DNA of 64,000 nt from Oceanospirillum linum (GTDB lineage Bacteria; Pseudomonadota; Gammaproteobacteria; Pseudomonadales; Halomonadaceae): positions 372,001 to 436,000 of the forward strand of contig NZ_FXTS01000003.1 of assembly GCF_900182785.1 (NCBI RefSeq). Reading direction: 5' to 3'. The notes beneath the pieces were generated by a model. It was not told the DNA's origin and did not search any database. It worked only from the letters and a program-made list of their open reading frames with translations. The translations under genes were made by a program, and so were the position numbers. This document shows, piece after piece, positions 25,990-35,568 of this stretch (positions are counted from its first letter, which is position 1; each line of letters opens with the position of its first letter).

Positions 25990-26553
25990 ATGAACAAAAC
26001 ATCTTGGTTAAAACTATCTGCGCTTTCACTGGCTTTCGGCCTTGCGGCCTGTAGCAGCACACCTGAGAAAGCAGCCTCATCAGCATATCCTGACCGGATT
26101 GATCAGCCCGTTGTTGCTGACGGCATTGCAGAAAGTGCCTGCGTAAGCTCAAGCGGTAATATGACACTGGATAAAAAACGCGCTACAGCCAACGCCCGTG
26201 CCATGATTGCTCAGTCCATAGAAACCCGAATTAAAGCGATGGATAAAACCTATCAGCGTGTTACCGAGAGCGAGCAGGAGATGACATCAGGCTCAACCTT
26301 TGAAAGTGTCTCCAAACAGGTCACAGAGCAAAGCCTGAACGGCACAAAAGTTGTTGAAAGCGGCTATTTCAGAATTAATGAGAAAAATCAGTACTGCGTT
26401 ATGGTTGGCTTTGGCCAACAGGAAACCAAAGCAGTATTCGACAACGCCATGAAAGCAGCCAAAACCGAGATGAGCCCAACATCTGAGCGAGCGATGTACG
26501 AAGAGTTCCGCGCCTATAAAGCTCAGCAGGAACTGGAAGAGTCCCTACGCTAG
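25990..26553 (+). CDS. LPP20-like lipoprotein
   Basis: 187 residues. A lipoprotein signal peptide ends in the lipobox LAAC (Cys ~21), so the mature protein is lipid-anchored. The body (VADGIAESACVSSSGNMTLDKKRATANARAMIAQ...YFRINEKNQYCVMVGF) matches the LPP20 lipoprotein domain. Members are outer-membrane lipoproteins of unclear function. The second residue after Cys is Ser, not Asp, consistent with outer-membrane sorting. Single-gene unit ending at a terminator. Confidence 0.82.
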   Translation: MNKTSWLKLSALSLAFGLAACSSTPEKAASSAYPDRIDQPVVADGIAESACVSSSGNMTLDKKRATANARAMIAQSIETRIKAMDKTYQRVTESEQEMTSGSTFESVSKQVTEQSLNGTKVVESGYFRINEKNQYCVMVGFGQQETKAVFDNAMKAAKTEMSPTSERAMYEEFRAYKAQQELEESLR

Positions 26554-26598
26554 AAAGACCATCACCCCGGTCCTGAATCTGTTCAGGATGCCAGCAGA

Positions 26599-26636
26599 AC
26601 GGGCGTCAGTGACTGACAGCCCGTTGTGCTTTTTTC
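26599..26636 (+). terminator. Terminator after the LPP20-like gene
   Basis: ACGGGC/GCCCGT (26599-26604 and 26619-26624) with inner TCAGT/ACTGA, followed by a T run. Confidence 0.8.
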
Positions 26637-26679
26637 TGCCAGCAACCCAGCTTATCAACACACCACTTTCAGGTTCATC

Positions 26680-27333
26680 ATGACAACCCACTGCTCCGAC
26701 CCTTGCCCCCTATGCTCCGGTTACAACATTCAGCACTACAGTCAGGATAAAAACCGGAACTACTGGCAGTGTCAGACCTGCGATCTTGTCTTTGTGGATA
26801 AGTCTCAGCAATTAAACCATAACGATGAAAAAGCGGTGTACCAGCAACACGAGAACAGCCCTGAAGACGCAGGTTATCGCAAATTTCTCAGCCGTATGTC
26901 CCAACCCATGCTTGAGCGTATTTTACCGGATAGCTATGGCCTGGATTTTGGTTGCGGCCCCGGCCCGACCCTTTCACTGATGTTTGAAGAAGCCGGTCAC
27001 AGAATGGCAATTTATGACCCCTATTTTGCCAATAACCCGGAAGCGCTAAAGCAACCTTATGACTTTATCACCAGTACCGAAGTGTTTGAGCACCTGTCCT
27101 CACCGGGAACCGTTCTGGAACAGTTACTACAGATCCTGAAACCCGGCGGCTGGCTGGGGTTAATGACCAAACGGGTTATCGATCAGGATGCCTTCAACAG
27201 CTGGCACTATAAAAATGACCCGACCCATATCACCTTTTTTAGTGAACAAACATTCCACTGGATCGCGCAACATTACCTTCTGGAACTGACACTGGTTGAC
27301 CGGGATGTAGTGCTGTTGCAGAAGCCTGCTTAG
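26680..27333 (+). CDS. Class I SAM-dependent methyltransferase with N-terminal zinc ribbon
   Basis: 217 residues from the ATG at 26680; a longer frame from 26626 would begin inside the upstream terminator. The N-terminus has two Cys pairs (CPLC and CQTC, about residues 8-41) forming a probable zinc ribbon. The Methyltransf_11/23-like core follows: GLDFGCGPGPTLSLMFEEAG is motif I, then TSTEVFEHLSSPGTVLEQLLQILKPGGWLGLMT. The substrate is unknown. Confidence 0.85.
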   Translation: MTTHCSDPCPLCSGYNIQHYSQDKNRNYWQCQTCDLVFVDKSQQLNHNDEKAVYQQHENSPEDAGYRKFLSRMSQPMLERILPDSYGLDFGCGPGPTLSLMFEEAGHRMAIYDPYFANNPEALKQPYDFITSTEVFEHLSSPGTVLEQLLQILKPGGWLGLMTKRVIDQDAFNSWHYKNDPTHITFFSEQTFHWIAQHYLLELTLVDRDVVLLQKPA

Positions 27334-27502
27334 CACCTGATAAAACACTCATCTGCAGTCCATATCCGAATGATTAGCGGACGGGAACGGCTATAACCTT
27401 TTACCGTCAATTTTTGCTGTCATCAAAACGACACTCCACCGTCAGCCTTCTGTCATTTTATCTGCTTAATGTGGCCACAAAGTATCTTTAAAGGATAGAC
27501 CT

Positions 27503-29308
27503 GTGGTTAATAGCGAACATACAGCCGGAATTGAGACTTCAACTGATGCTGAGAAAGCGGTCAACATCGAGCGTATTGTCAGCGAGAAGTTTCCTGCCCT
27601 TGCGCGCAGGAACCCTCTGATCAAGAACGGTCTGTTTCGTTTTCTGCGCTGGCTTTCCAGAGAGCATGAGATCAACCGTTTTATGCAACAGCATCAGGAT
27701 GCCAGCGCCCCCGCGTTTGTCGACCATGTGCTCGATTATTTCGACTTCAGTCTGTCTATTAATGAGAACGAGCGGGAAAACATCCCCACTGAAGGCCGTG
27801 TGGTTATCGTGGCGAATCATCCCATTGGCACTCTGGATGGACTCGCTTTACTGAAGTTGGTGCGTAGTGTGCGCCCGGATGTTCGCATTGTTGCCAATGA
27901 TATTCTGATGCAGTTCGCTCCGCTGCAACCACTTCTTCTGCCTGTGGATAACATGAGTCAAACGGGCTACAAAGAAAGTACCGTGCGCATCGTCAACGCC
28001 CTGAAAAACGATGAAGCCGTTATTATCTTCCCCGCCGGAGAGGTTTCACGGGCAGGCCCGGCAGGTATTAAGGATGGTCGCTGGCAGAGCGGATTTCTGC
28101 ATTTTGCCCGCAAAACCAACAGCCCCATTTTGCCCATTCATCTGGGTGGCCGGAATTCATCTCTCTTCTATAGTCTGTCATCACTGGCTAAACCTATCGG
28201 TACGTTGATGCTGATGCGTGAGATGTTTAAGCAACATAAGGTGACTCTGCCGGTACGCATTGGCCAGCTGATTCCCTTGTCTCAGATGGATATCAATGCC
28301 TTATCCAATCGTGACAAAATTAAACTGCTGAAAAAGCATGTCTACCGACTGGCAAAAAACCGCAAACCTTTTTTTCAGACAGAGAAAAGTATTGCGCACC
28401 CGGAAGATCGCCGGATTCTGCGGCGGGAATTGAAGCAATCTCAGTTACTCGGTGAAACCAAAGATGGCAAGCAGATCTATCTGTTTGATAGTTTCCGGGA
28501 TTCCGTTGTGATGAAAGAGCTGGGGCGGCTGAGGGAGATCTCATTCCGTAAGGTAGGTGAGGGCAGTGGCGAAAAGCGGGATCTGGATAAATACGATCAT
28601 TACTATCGACACCTTATTCTCTGGGATGAAGACGAGCTGGAAATTGTCGGCGCTTACCGAATCGCCGAAGCCAACCGCATTATCGAGAACGAAGGGATAG
28701 AGGCTCTCTATTGCAGTACCCTGTTTTCGTTATCAACCGAGCTGACACCAAAACTGAAACAGGGTATTGAGCTGGGCCGGAGCTTTGTTCAACCCAAATA
28801 CTGGGGCAAGCGTAGCCTGGATTATCTCTGGTTTGGTATTGGAGCCTACCTGCGCCACCACCCGGAAGTAGGGTATATGTTTGGGCCGGTGAGCCTGAGT
28901 AATAGCTACCCACAGGCGGCTAAGGACCTGATTGTGTATTACTACAACCATTACTATGGCGCAGAGCACAATCTGGCCCATGCTAACGCGCCCTACTTGC
29001 TAAATGCTGCAGAGAAAAAGCATATATCTGCGCTATTCACCGGTAATAATGCACAGGAAGACTTCCAGGTGCTTAGGGAACAGCTTGACCATCTGGGCGT
29101 TACCGTACCGACGCTTTATAAGCAGTATACGGAACTATGCGAACCCGGTGGTATCGAGTTTCTCGATTTCAGTGTGGATGCAGACTTTGGTTACTGCATT
29201 GACGGGCTGATTATGGTCAATATTGAGCAGGTCAAAGAGCGCAAGCGTGAGCGTTATATCAACACAGGACTGAATAAAAAAATAGTCCCAGAGGCCGCGG
29301 ACCATTAA
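27503..29308 (+). CDS. Bifunctional acyltransferase (PlsC-like + OlsB/GNAT-like; OlsF type)
   Basis: 601 residues from a GTG with AAGGAT upstream. The N-terminal half has the acyltransferase motif NHPIGTLDG (His ~106, Asp ~112), then FPAGEVSR and ILPIHLGGRNSSLFYSLS. The C-terminal half (from about residue 300) resembles the OlsB/hemolysin-related GNAT fold (EIVGAYRIAEANRII, ELGRSFVQPKYWGKRSLDYLWFGIGAYL, YMFGPVSLSNSYP). This two-domain layout is that of OlsF, which makes ornithine lipids by N- then O-acylation. The specific product here is inferred. Single gene, unrelated neighbours. Confidence 0.8.
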   Translation: MVNSEHTAGIETSTDAEKAVNIERIVSEKFPALARRNPLIKNGLFRFLRWLSREHEINRFMQQHQDASAPAFVDHVLDYFDFSLSINENERENIPTEGRVVIVANHPIGTLDGLALLKLVRSVRPDVRIVANDILMQFAPLQPLLLPVDNMSQTGYKESTVRIVNALKNDEAVIIFPAGEVSRAGPAGIKDGRWQSGFLHFARKTNSPILPIHLGGRNSSLFYSLSSLAKPIGTLMLMREMFKQHKVTLPVRIGQLIPLSQMDINALSNRDKIKLLKKHVYRLAKNRKPFFQTEKSIAHPEDRRILRRELKQSQLLGETKDGKQIYLFDSFRDSVVMKELGRLREISFRKVGEGSGEKRDLDKYDHYYRHLILWDEDELEIVGAYRIAEANRIIENEGIEALYCSTLFSLSTELTPKLKQGIELGRSFVQPKYWGKRSLDYLWFGIGAYLRHHPEVGYMFGPVSLSNSYPQAAKDLIVYYYNHYYGAEHNLAHANAPYLLNAAEKKHISALFTGNNAQEDFQVLREQLDHLGVTVPTLYKQYTELCEPGGIEFLDFSVDADFGYCIDGLIMVNIEQVKERKRERYINTGLNKKIVPEAADH

Positions 29309-29509
29309 TGCGGCTCAACCAAAGAGAGTCCGGGACTTCCAACTCAGCCCCAGTGCTGTGAACGCATTGAATCATTTATTTTTTCTTCGCACATGCACAA
29401 ATTATCCGCCATAATACCCTCGAAGAAAACAGTGTTATCCACATACCGTTAATCTCACTTACAGTTCAGACAAGGTTCTGCATAATCAGCCGTAAAATGG
29501 AGTAAGAAA

Positions 29510-30277
29510 ATGTCGTTATCCCTGGAAGGTAAAAAAGGAATTGTTGTTGGTGTCGCCAATGAGAACAGTATCGCATTCGGCTGCGCTAAAGCACTGCATG
29601 AGGCCGGCGCCGAAATCGCTATGACCTACCAGAATGAGAAAGCCCGGCCCTATGTTGAGCCTCTGGCAAAAGCCGTCAACGCCAAAATTTTTGTCCCCTG
29701 CAATGTGGTTCGGGAAAACGAGCTGGAGCAGCTCTTTAAAGCGGCGGAGGAAGCCTGGGGTAAGATCGATTTTGTGATCCACTCTATCGCTTGGTCACCC
29801 ATTGATGAGCTACACGGGCGAGTGGTGGACTCCACGCCTGAAGGCTTCAGTAAAGCGATGGATATCTCCTGCCATTCATTTATCCGTATGGCGAAACTGG
29901 CTGAGCCTCTGATGAAAGAAGGCGGCTCCATGATCACCATGAGCTATTATGGCGCTGAGAAAGTGGTTGATCACTACAATATGATGGGGCCGATCAAAGC
30001 TGCACTGGAAAGCTCAGTACGCTATCTGGCAGCAGAGCTTGGCGAGCATAACATCCGTGTGAATTGCGTCTCGCCTGGCCCTATGATGACCCGTGCGGCC
30101 TCCGGTATCGATCAGTTTGATAAGCTGGTTGAGAGTGCCGAAACCCAGTCACCACTGCAACGGTTAGGTACAACCGAAGAGGTTGGTAATATGGCGGCGT
30201 TCCTGATTAGCCCACTCTCATCTGCGATTACCGGTGGCGTGCATTATGTCGATGCGGGTCATCACATTATGGCGTAA
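29510..30277 (+). CDS. fabI: Enoyl-[acyl-carrier-protein] reductase [NADH]
   Basis: 255 residues, short-chain dehydrogenase fold. GIVVGVANENSIAFGCAKALHEAGAE is the NADH site. YYGAEKVVDHYNMMGPIKAALESSVRYLA contains the FabI Tyr-x6-Tyr-x6-Lys catalytic layout, and PLSSAITGGVHYVDAGHHIMA closes the protein. It reduces the enoyl-ACP in the last step of fatty acid elongation and is the triclosan target. TGGAG lies 8 bases before the ATG. Confidence 0.96.
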   Translation: MSLSLEGKKGIVVGVANENSIAFGCAKALHEAGAEIAMTYQNEKARPYVEPLAKAVNAKIFVPCNVVRENELEQLFKAAEEAWGKIDFVIHSIAWSPIDELHGRVVDSTPEGFSKAMDISCHSFIRMAKLAEPLMKEGGSMITMSYYGAEKVVDHYNMMGPIKAALESSVRYLAAELGEHNIRVNCVSPGPMMTRAASGIDQFDKLVESAETQSPLQRLGTTEEVGNMAAFLISPLSSAITGGVHYVDAGHHIMA

Positions 30278-30298
30278 CAGTAAACGGTACCGGGAATT

Positions 30299-30331
30299 AA
30301 AAAAGCCGCTGCAACATCATGCTGCAGCGGC
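30299..30331 (-). terminator. Terminator of the Cache/GGDEF-like gene, shared with fabI
   Basis: GCCGCTGCA/TGCAGCGGC (30305-30313 and 30323-30331). The T6 run lies on the minus-strand side (30299-30304 read in reverse), so it mainly serves the minus-strand gene. It sits between convergent genes. Confidence 0.8.
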
Positions 30332-30366
30332 ATCTATTGACGATTGAGTCATATAGTTAGTGGATA

Positions 30367-31782
30367 TTAATACTCATAAACCCGGCTACCGCCTTCTTTC
30401 TGGGCCCTCAGTAAAGCACGCTCTGCCTCGCTGTAAAGCAACTCATAACTTTTCCCTCCACCCAGCATACTACTTAAGCCCAAACTGACATTCAGTACAT
30501 CCCCCAGCTCTGCTTTAAGCTCCTGATGAAGCAACATCGCCAGTCTCATGCCCTCGGCTGAATCGGTATAACTGAACCAGTAAGCAAAGCCTTTATCTGC
30601 AAGATAGCAGGCATAAAGATCATCCGGTAATACATGACGCAGAACACCAACAGCAAGCGCAACCTGATCAGGCTCCAGCACGCCAGCCTTGGACTCAAGG
30701 CCAATAACCGCAAAGATATGAGGTGTATTATCATTTAGTGTTGGCAGGCTTTCGCGTACTTTCAATTCAAAAGCCTGTTGACTGAGCAGACCTGTTACAG
30801 GGTCCTGCTCCGCCATCTCCTTCAGGGACTCATGGGCCAGCTCCAAAGCTTCTGCCTGAATGCAGATCTGGTTCACCATTTCGTACACACTATCCAATGT
30901 CAACGCGTCAGTATTATCCGGAGAGCGAATAACCGTTTTTGGCTGCATTCTCTTTACCGCTGCCATAAAGCGCCGACCATCCCGGTTAACCTGAACCGCC
31001 ATCTCCTCCAGAGAGGCTGCCAGGTCATTATATGATCTGGAAATATCGGCAACCTCCCTACCTCCGTCAAGGGATAAGCGCCGTCTGAGATCACCACGAC
31101 CTTCCGACAACTCCCGCATAGAGTAAACCAGTTTCCGAATCTGAAGATTCACACTGTGAACAAAATACATCATGATCACGCCAATAGAGATGGTCACCAA
31201 TACCAGATTGATCAGGCTGGAGCTCTGAATATCCCGAACCTCATTCTTAAGAGCCACCAGATTCAAACCACTTCCCAACGTCCAGCCCCAGGGTTCAAAA
31301 TAATCGGCATAACTGGTTTTAGGCAGGAGAACACTTTTGTCATCTGAGTCAGGCCATTGATAATCAACAAAACCTCCCCCATTTGCTGCCACGTCATAGA
31401 GATTGCGAACCAGAGGTAAACCAGTAGGGTCCTGCATTCCCAGAATATTAGTACCCACCAGCTCTTTCATGCCGTTACTGATGGCAGTGCCTGACTCATC
31501 ACCCATAAAGATATAGTTATCGCCATCATAACGAATCGCTGAGATCGCCTCTAAAGCCAGTGCCTTAGCCTCTTCTTCAGTCAGTTCACCGGCCATCTGT
31601 CGGTTGTGGTAATACTGTAAAATACTTCTGGCGATATCCACCACGCCTTCAACGTTCCCTTCATAACAGCTCTGGATCGCATGACGGCTATTGGTTGTCT
31701 CCAGATAGGAATTCACCAGCATTCCGCTGGCAAACAAACCTAAAATCAGCCAGACGCGAGTTGAAATGGATGTACGCTTCAT
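30367..31782 (-). CDS. Single-Cache, HAMP and degenerate GGDEF protein
   Basis: 471 residues. One N-terminal helix, a periplasmic single Cache domain (DIARSILQYYHNRQMAGELTEEEAKALALEAISAIRYDGDNYIFMGDESG... WGWTLGSGL), a second helix (~190-212) and HAMP-like linker, then a GGDEF-fold region starting EQDPVTGLLSQQAFE. The catalytic GGDEF loop is not present: YLADKGFAYWFSY stands at that place. It is therefore unlikely to make c-di-GMP and may act as a binding or scaffold sensor. It ends ALLRAQKEGGSRVYEY, the normal GGDEF tail. Confidence 0.85.
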   Translation of the reverse strand: MKRTSISTRVWLILGLFASGMLVNSYLETTNSRHAIQSCYEGNVEGVVDIARSILQYYHNRQMAGELTEEEAKALALEAISAIRYDGDNYIFMGDESGTAISNGMKELVGTNILGMQDPTGLPLVRNLYDVAANGGGFVDYQWPDSDDKSVLLPKTSYADYFEPWGWTLGSGLNLVALKNEVRDIQSSSLINLVLVTISIGVIMMYFVHSVNLQIRKLVYSMRELSEGRGDLRRRLSLDGGREVADISRSYNDLAASLEEMAVQVNRDGRRFMAAVKRMQPKTVIRSPDNTDALTLDSVYEMVNQICIQAEALELAHESLKEMAEQDPVTGLLSQQAFELKVRESLPTLNDNTPHIFAVIGLESKAGVLEPDQVALAVGVLRHVLPDDLYACYLADKGFAYWFSYTDSAEGMRLAMLLHQELKAELGDVLNVSLGLSSMLGGGKSYELLYSEAERALLRAQKEGGSRVYEY

Positions 31783-32009
31783 GTAGCAGAATCTCCGTTG
31801 CCGTCTTAGCTCTTACTGCGCGATAGATATCTTTTATAAGTAATTTTCTCCAAGACTAATCTATCTGTTGCGTTATTCAAACCGCACCTCGTTTTCTCAC
31901 TAATAAGATGTCCTGTTTTTAGGCCTTATAAAAGAGAATATAGCAAAAGCTTTGCGGCAACCGATATGGAACTCTAAAATAGCGCCATTGTGCACACCAA
32001 GGAAATCCA

Positions 32010-32921
32010 ATGGCTAAAAAGAACTACCCTGAAAGCTTCTGGCATCCAAGATACTGGCCAACCTGGACAGGGTTCTTTTTTATCTGGTTGGCGGCTTTTA
32101 TGCCCTGGCCTGTCAAAAGAGGGCTAGGACGCCTGTTAGGGTATTTACTTTGGTTTCTTGCGAAGCGCCGTAGGCATATCACCGAAGTCAATATTGCTCT
32201 CTGCTTCCCCGAGCTTACCCCTTCAGAGCAGAAGCAGCGGGTAAAAGATATTTTTATCGCTAACGGGATAGGTCTTCTGGAAACCGCTACCGCATGGTTC
32301 AGAGACCCTGAGTACCTGCGTCCCAGTACACGGTTAAAGGGCGGCGAACACCTGCAGAATGCTCTGGCCCAGGGTAAAGGTGCTATCATTATTGGCATCC
32401 ATTTCAGCACACTGGACTTAGCCGGTGCCATCAACAAACTTGGCTTTGATATTGATGCCTTTTATCGGAAGCACAGCAACCCGGTTTTTGAATGGATTAT
32501 GACCCGATCCCGTAAACGCATTTACGGAGCAGCCATTGACCGGCACGACCTGAAAGGTGCCCTGAAGCGAATTAAAAGCGGCCGCGCCATCTGGTATTCG
32601 CCGGATCAGGATTTTGGCCGCAAGGTCAGCGTCTTTGCACCCTTCTTTGGTATTGAAGCCGCCTCTATCAAGATGACCGCCCGGCTGGCAAAAATGACCG
32701 GCTGCGCCGTTGTACCTCTTGCGGTTCGCCGCCTGAAAGACAATAGCTACGAACTGGAGTACTTTCCGGCTCTGGATAACTTCCCATCCGGTGACGATAT
32801 TGCTGACGCCACCCGCATCAACCGTATTATCGAAGGAATTATCCGCCAGCACCCGGAGCAATATATGTGGATGCACCGTCGCTTTAAAACACGACCGGAA
32901 GGTGAAAAAAGCTTTTATTAG
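32010..32921 (+). CDS. Lipid A late acyltransferase (LpxL/HtrB family)
   Basis: 303 residues. N-terminal membrane helix, RRRHITEVNIALCFPELTPSEQ (typical LpxL/M), the catalytic HFSTLD (H-x4-D, about residue 131), IWYSPDQDFGRKVSVFAPFFG and the C-terminal QYMWMHRRFKTRP. It transfers a secondary acyl chain to lipid A at the inner membrane. LpxL versus LpxM/LpxP cannot be decided from sequence alone. AAGGAA lies before the ATG. Confidence 0.93.
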   Translation: MAKKNYPESFWHPRYWPTWTGFFFIWLAAFMPWPVKRGLGRLLGYLLWFLAKRRRHITEVNIALCFPELTPSEQKQRVKDIFIANGIGLLETATAWFRDPEYLRPSTRLKGGEHLQNALAQGKGAIIIGIHFSTLDLAGAINKLGFDIDAFYRKHSNPVFEWIMTRSRKRIYGAAIDRHDLKGALKRIKSGRAIWYSPDQDFGRKVSVFAPFFGIEAASIKMTARLAKMTGCAVVPLAVRRLKDNSYELEYFPALDNFPSGDDIADATRINRIIEGIIRQHPEQYMWMHRRFKTRPEGEKSFY

Positions 32922-33028
32922 ACGATCTTCGTTATCTCTCTCCCGCTGATGTATCATTAGTCTATTCGGGCCTTTTCAGGCCCACATTTGCTACTTATCA
33001 AGATTACTACCAGGAGCATTTTGCTGCT

Positions 33029-34690
33029 ATGGCACAGTTTGTTTACACCATGAACCGCGTGGGAAAAGTTGTCCCACCGAAACGAGAGATCCTGAAAGAT
33101 ATCTCTCTTTCTTTCTTCCCCGGTGCGAAAATCGGTGTACTGGGTCTTAACGGTGCAGGTAAATCTACCCTGCTGCGCATTATGGCCGGCGTGGATACCG
33201 AGTATAACGGTGAAGCCCGCGCTCAACCCGGTATCAATGTGGGTTATCTGCCACAGGAACCTGAGCTGGATAACAGCAAAAATGTCCGTGAAGTGGTTGA
33301 AGAGGCCCTGTCTGAGATCAAAGACGCTCAGGTGCAGTTGGATGCCGTTTATGCGGCTTACGCTGAACCAGATGCTGATTTTGACAAACTGGCAGCAGAG
33401 CAGGCCCGTCTCGAGAACATTATTGAAGCCTCAGACGCCCACAACCTTGAGCGTAAACTGGAAGTAGCCGCCGAAGCTCTGCGCCTGCCAGACTGGGAAG
33501 CCAATGTTGCCAACCTGTCCGGTGGTGAACGCCGTCGTGTTGCGCTCTGCCGCCTTCTGCTTTCCAGCCCGGATATGCTGCTGCTGGACGAACCCACCAA
33601 CCACCTGGATGCGGAATCTGTAGCCTGGCTGGAGCGCTTCCTGCACGAATACTCAGGTACTGTCGTAGCCATTACCCACGACCGTTACTTCCTCGACAAT
33701 GTTGCCGGTTGGATTCTGGAACTGGATCGCGGCCATGGTATTCCATGGGAAGGCAACTACTCCAGTTGGCTGGAACAGAAAGAAGCCCGACTAGAGCAGG
33801 AAGCCAAACAGGAAGTATCCCGTCAGAAGTCGATGAAATCGGAACTGGAGTGGGTACGATCCAATGCCAAAGGCCGTCACGCCAAAAGCAAAGCCCGTCT
33901 GGCACGCTTTGAAGAGATGCAGTCTCAGGAATTCCAGAGCCGCAATGAAACCAACGAGATCTATATTCCACCCGGACCTCGCCTGGGTGACAAAGTGGTT
34001 AACTTTGAAGGCGTTACCAAAGCTTTCGGCGATAAACTGCTGATTGATGATCTGAGTTTCAGCGTACCTCAAGGTGCCATTGTCGGTATCGTTGGTGGTA
34101 ACGGTGCCGGTAAATCGACACTGTTTAAAATGATCGCAGGAGAAGAGCAGCCGGACTCAGGTACCGTTGTGATCGGTGAAACCGTCAAACTGGCCTTTGT
34201 AAACCAGAGCCGTGAAAACCTCGATGGTAGCAAAACCGTTTGGGAAGCACTATCTGACGGCCAGGACATCCTGACTATCGGTGGTTATCAGGTTCCCTCC
34301 CGTGCCTACGCAGGCCGCTTTAACTTCAAAGGCAATGACCAGCAGAAGTTTGTAAAAGACCTGTCAGGTGGTGAACGTGGACGTCTTCACTTGGCACAAA
34401 CCCTGAAGCAGGGTGCCAACGTACTCCTACTCGATGAACCGTCAAATGATCTGGATATCGAAACCCTGCGCGCACTGGAAGAAGCCCTGCTCAACTTCCC
34501 GGGCTGCGCCTTTGTGATCTCCCACGACCGCTGGTTCCTTGACCGTATCGCCACCCACATTCTGGCCTACGAAGGAGAATCCAAAGTCGAGTTCTTCACC
34601 GGTAACTACACCGAGTACGAAGCGGACTATCACAAGCGAGTGGGTACTGACGTACCTAAGCGTGTGAAATATAAGCGTATCGACGCTTAA
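33029..34690 (+). CDS. ettA: Energy-dependent translational throttle protein EttA
   Basis: 553 residues, ABC-F family with two ATPase domains and no membrane helices. The N-terminus MAQFVYTMNRVGKVVPPKRE is nearly that of E. coli EttA. Walker A motifs GLNGAGKST and GGNGAGKST, signatures LSGGERRRVALCRLLL and LSGGERGRLHLAQTL, and both catalytic glutamates (LLLDEPTNHLDAES, LLLDEPSNDLDIET) are visible, with the inter-domain linker near residues 240-310. It gates entry of ribosomes into elongation according to ATP/ADP. Ends before a hairpin terminator. Confidence 0.98.
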   Translation: MAQFVYTMNRVGKVVPPKREILKDISLSFFPGAKIGVLGLNGAGKSTLLRIMAGVDTEYNGEARAQPGINVGYLPQEPELDNSKNVREVVEEALSEIKDAQVQLDAVYAAYAEPDADFDKLAAEQARLENIIEASDAHNLERKLEVAAEALRLPDWEANVANLSGGERRRVALCRLLLSSPDMLLLDEPTNHLDAESVAWLERFLHEYSGTVVAITHDRYFLDNVAGWILELDRGHGIPWEGNYSSWLEQKEARLEQEAKQEVSRQKSMKSELEWVRSNAKGRHAKSKARLARFEEMQSQEFQSRNETNEIYIPPGPRLGDKVVNFEGVTKAFGDKLLIDDLSFSVPQGAIVGIVGGNGAGKSTLFKMIAGEEQPDSGTVVIGETVKLAFVNQSRENLDGSKTVWEALSDGQDILTIGGYQVPSRAYAGRFNFKGNDQQKFVKDLSGGERGRLHLAQTLKQGANVLLLDEPSNDLDIETLRALEEALLNFPGCAFVISHDRWFLDRIATHILAYEGESKVEFFTGNYTEYEADYHKRVGTDVPKRVKYKRIDA

Positions 34691-34712
34691 CGGTGTATTA
34701 ACGCCTAACACT

Positions 34713-34739
34713 GAAAGCCGCCTGAATTCGGCGGCTTTC
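34713..34739 (+). terminator. Terminator after ettA
   Basis: GAAAGCCGCC pairs with GGCGGCTTTC across a 7-base loop; the T tract is short and interrupted (TTTCTTATTTC). Confidence 0.7.
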
Positions 34740-34770
34740 TTATTTCTGGCCTTAATGGAGATAAAGCCCT

Positions 34771-35568
34771 GTGACCACGTTAGATCAGTCCCGAGAAACA
34801 CTGCCTGATGACACCCCTATCTATAAGTATATCGATAAAAAAACGTTCTTTGATTACTACCTGAATACAGACCAGCCAACACTTCTTTTTCGCAATATCC
34901 ATGAGTGGTACGACAGCCATGAAGGCCGTATCAAAGGTATGCTTAAGGCTTTCGATAGTAAAACAGGCATCGCGCAAGAAACTCAAGATATTCAAAGTTA
35001 TCTCGGCTCCTGCTGGGCACTTTGTACCGATGATGAAAGACTCTATGACAGTAATATTGAATTGGAATTGGCTAACAACGAACTGGTTAAATTCGGCTCC
35101 GATGCCATGTGGCAAACTTACTGCCCTGAAGGCGGTGTGCGCATTCAAACCACTATTGGAAAGTTACGGGGTATACTTGAAGGCTTTGAGTATCTACACG
35201 GTCGCATGAAATATGCCACGCAGAGAGTAGCTGTAGGGCGTAGTCGTACAGGTATTAAAGATGGCGCACTGTTTATTAAACGAATTCCGTTTCGTCACGA
35301 AAATGAATATCGGTTTATTATCACATTACCTAAGCAGACACAGAGCTTATCTTTACAGTTTGAGCTTATGGATCTTGTTGATGAATTTCTGGTATCGCCA
35401 AAGAAAAAACAGGGATGCGATTCGGAGCAGATAAAAAAAGCTATAACAAAGCAAACAAGCTATCAGCTCGCGGATTTTCATTTCACGGTAGGAGAAAGAG
35501 AAACCAAACCAAGAATAAGAATATCAGAGCTCTATGACAAGGTTCTTCCAGCAACAGCTAAAAAGTGA
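34771..35568 (+). CDS. DUF2971-like protein
   Basis: 265 residues from a GTG with TGGAG upstream. Its layout parallels DUF2971: an N-terminal IYKYIDKKTFFDYYLN...LFRNIHEWYD block, a central GSCWALCTDDERLYD...DAMWQTYCPEGGVRIQT block corresponding to the family's 'CFS...W..Y....G..i.y' stretch, and a late HENEYRFIITLP motif like the E-x-E-[FY]-R-x-I seen in the neighbour at 35725-37029. Function unknown. It lies directly after ettA and converges on the second DUF2971 gene, so the two probably arrived as accessory cargo. Confidence 0.6.
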   Translation: MTTLDQSRETLPDDTPIYKYIDKKTFFDYYLNTDQPTLLFRNIHEWYDSHEGRIKGMLKAFDSKTGIAQETQDIQSYLGSCWALCTDDERLYDSNIELELANNELVKFGSDAMWQTYCPEGGVRIQTTIGKLRGILEGFEYLHGRMKYATQRVAVGRSRTGIKDGALFIKRIPFRHENEYRFIITLPKQTQSLSLQFELMDLVDEFLVSPKKKQGCDSEQIKKAITKQTSYQLADFHFTVGERETKPRIRISELYDKVLPATAKK

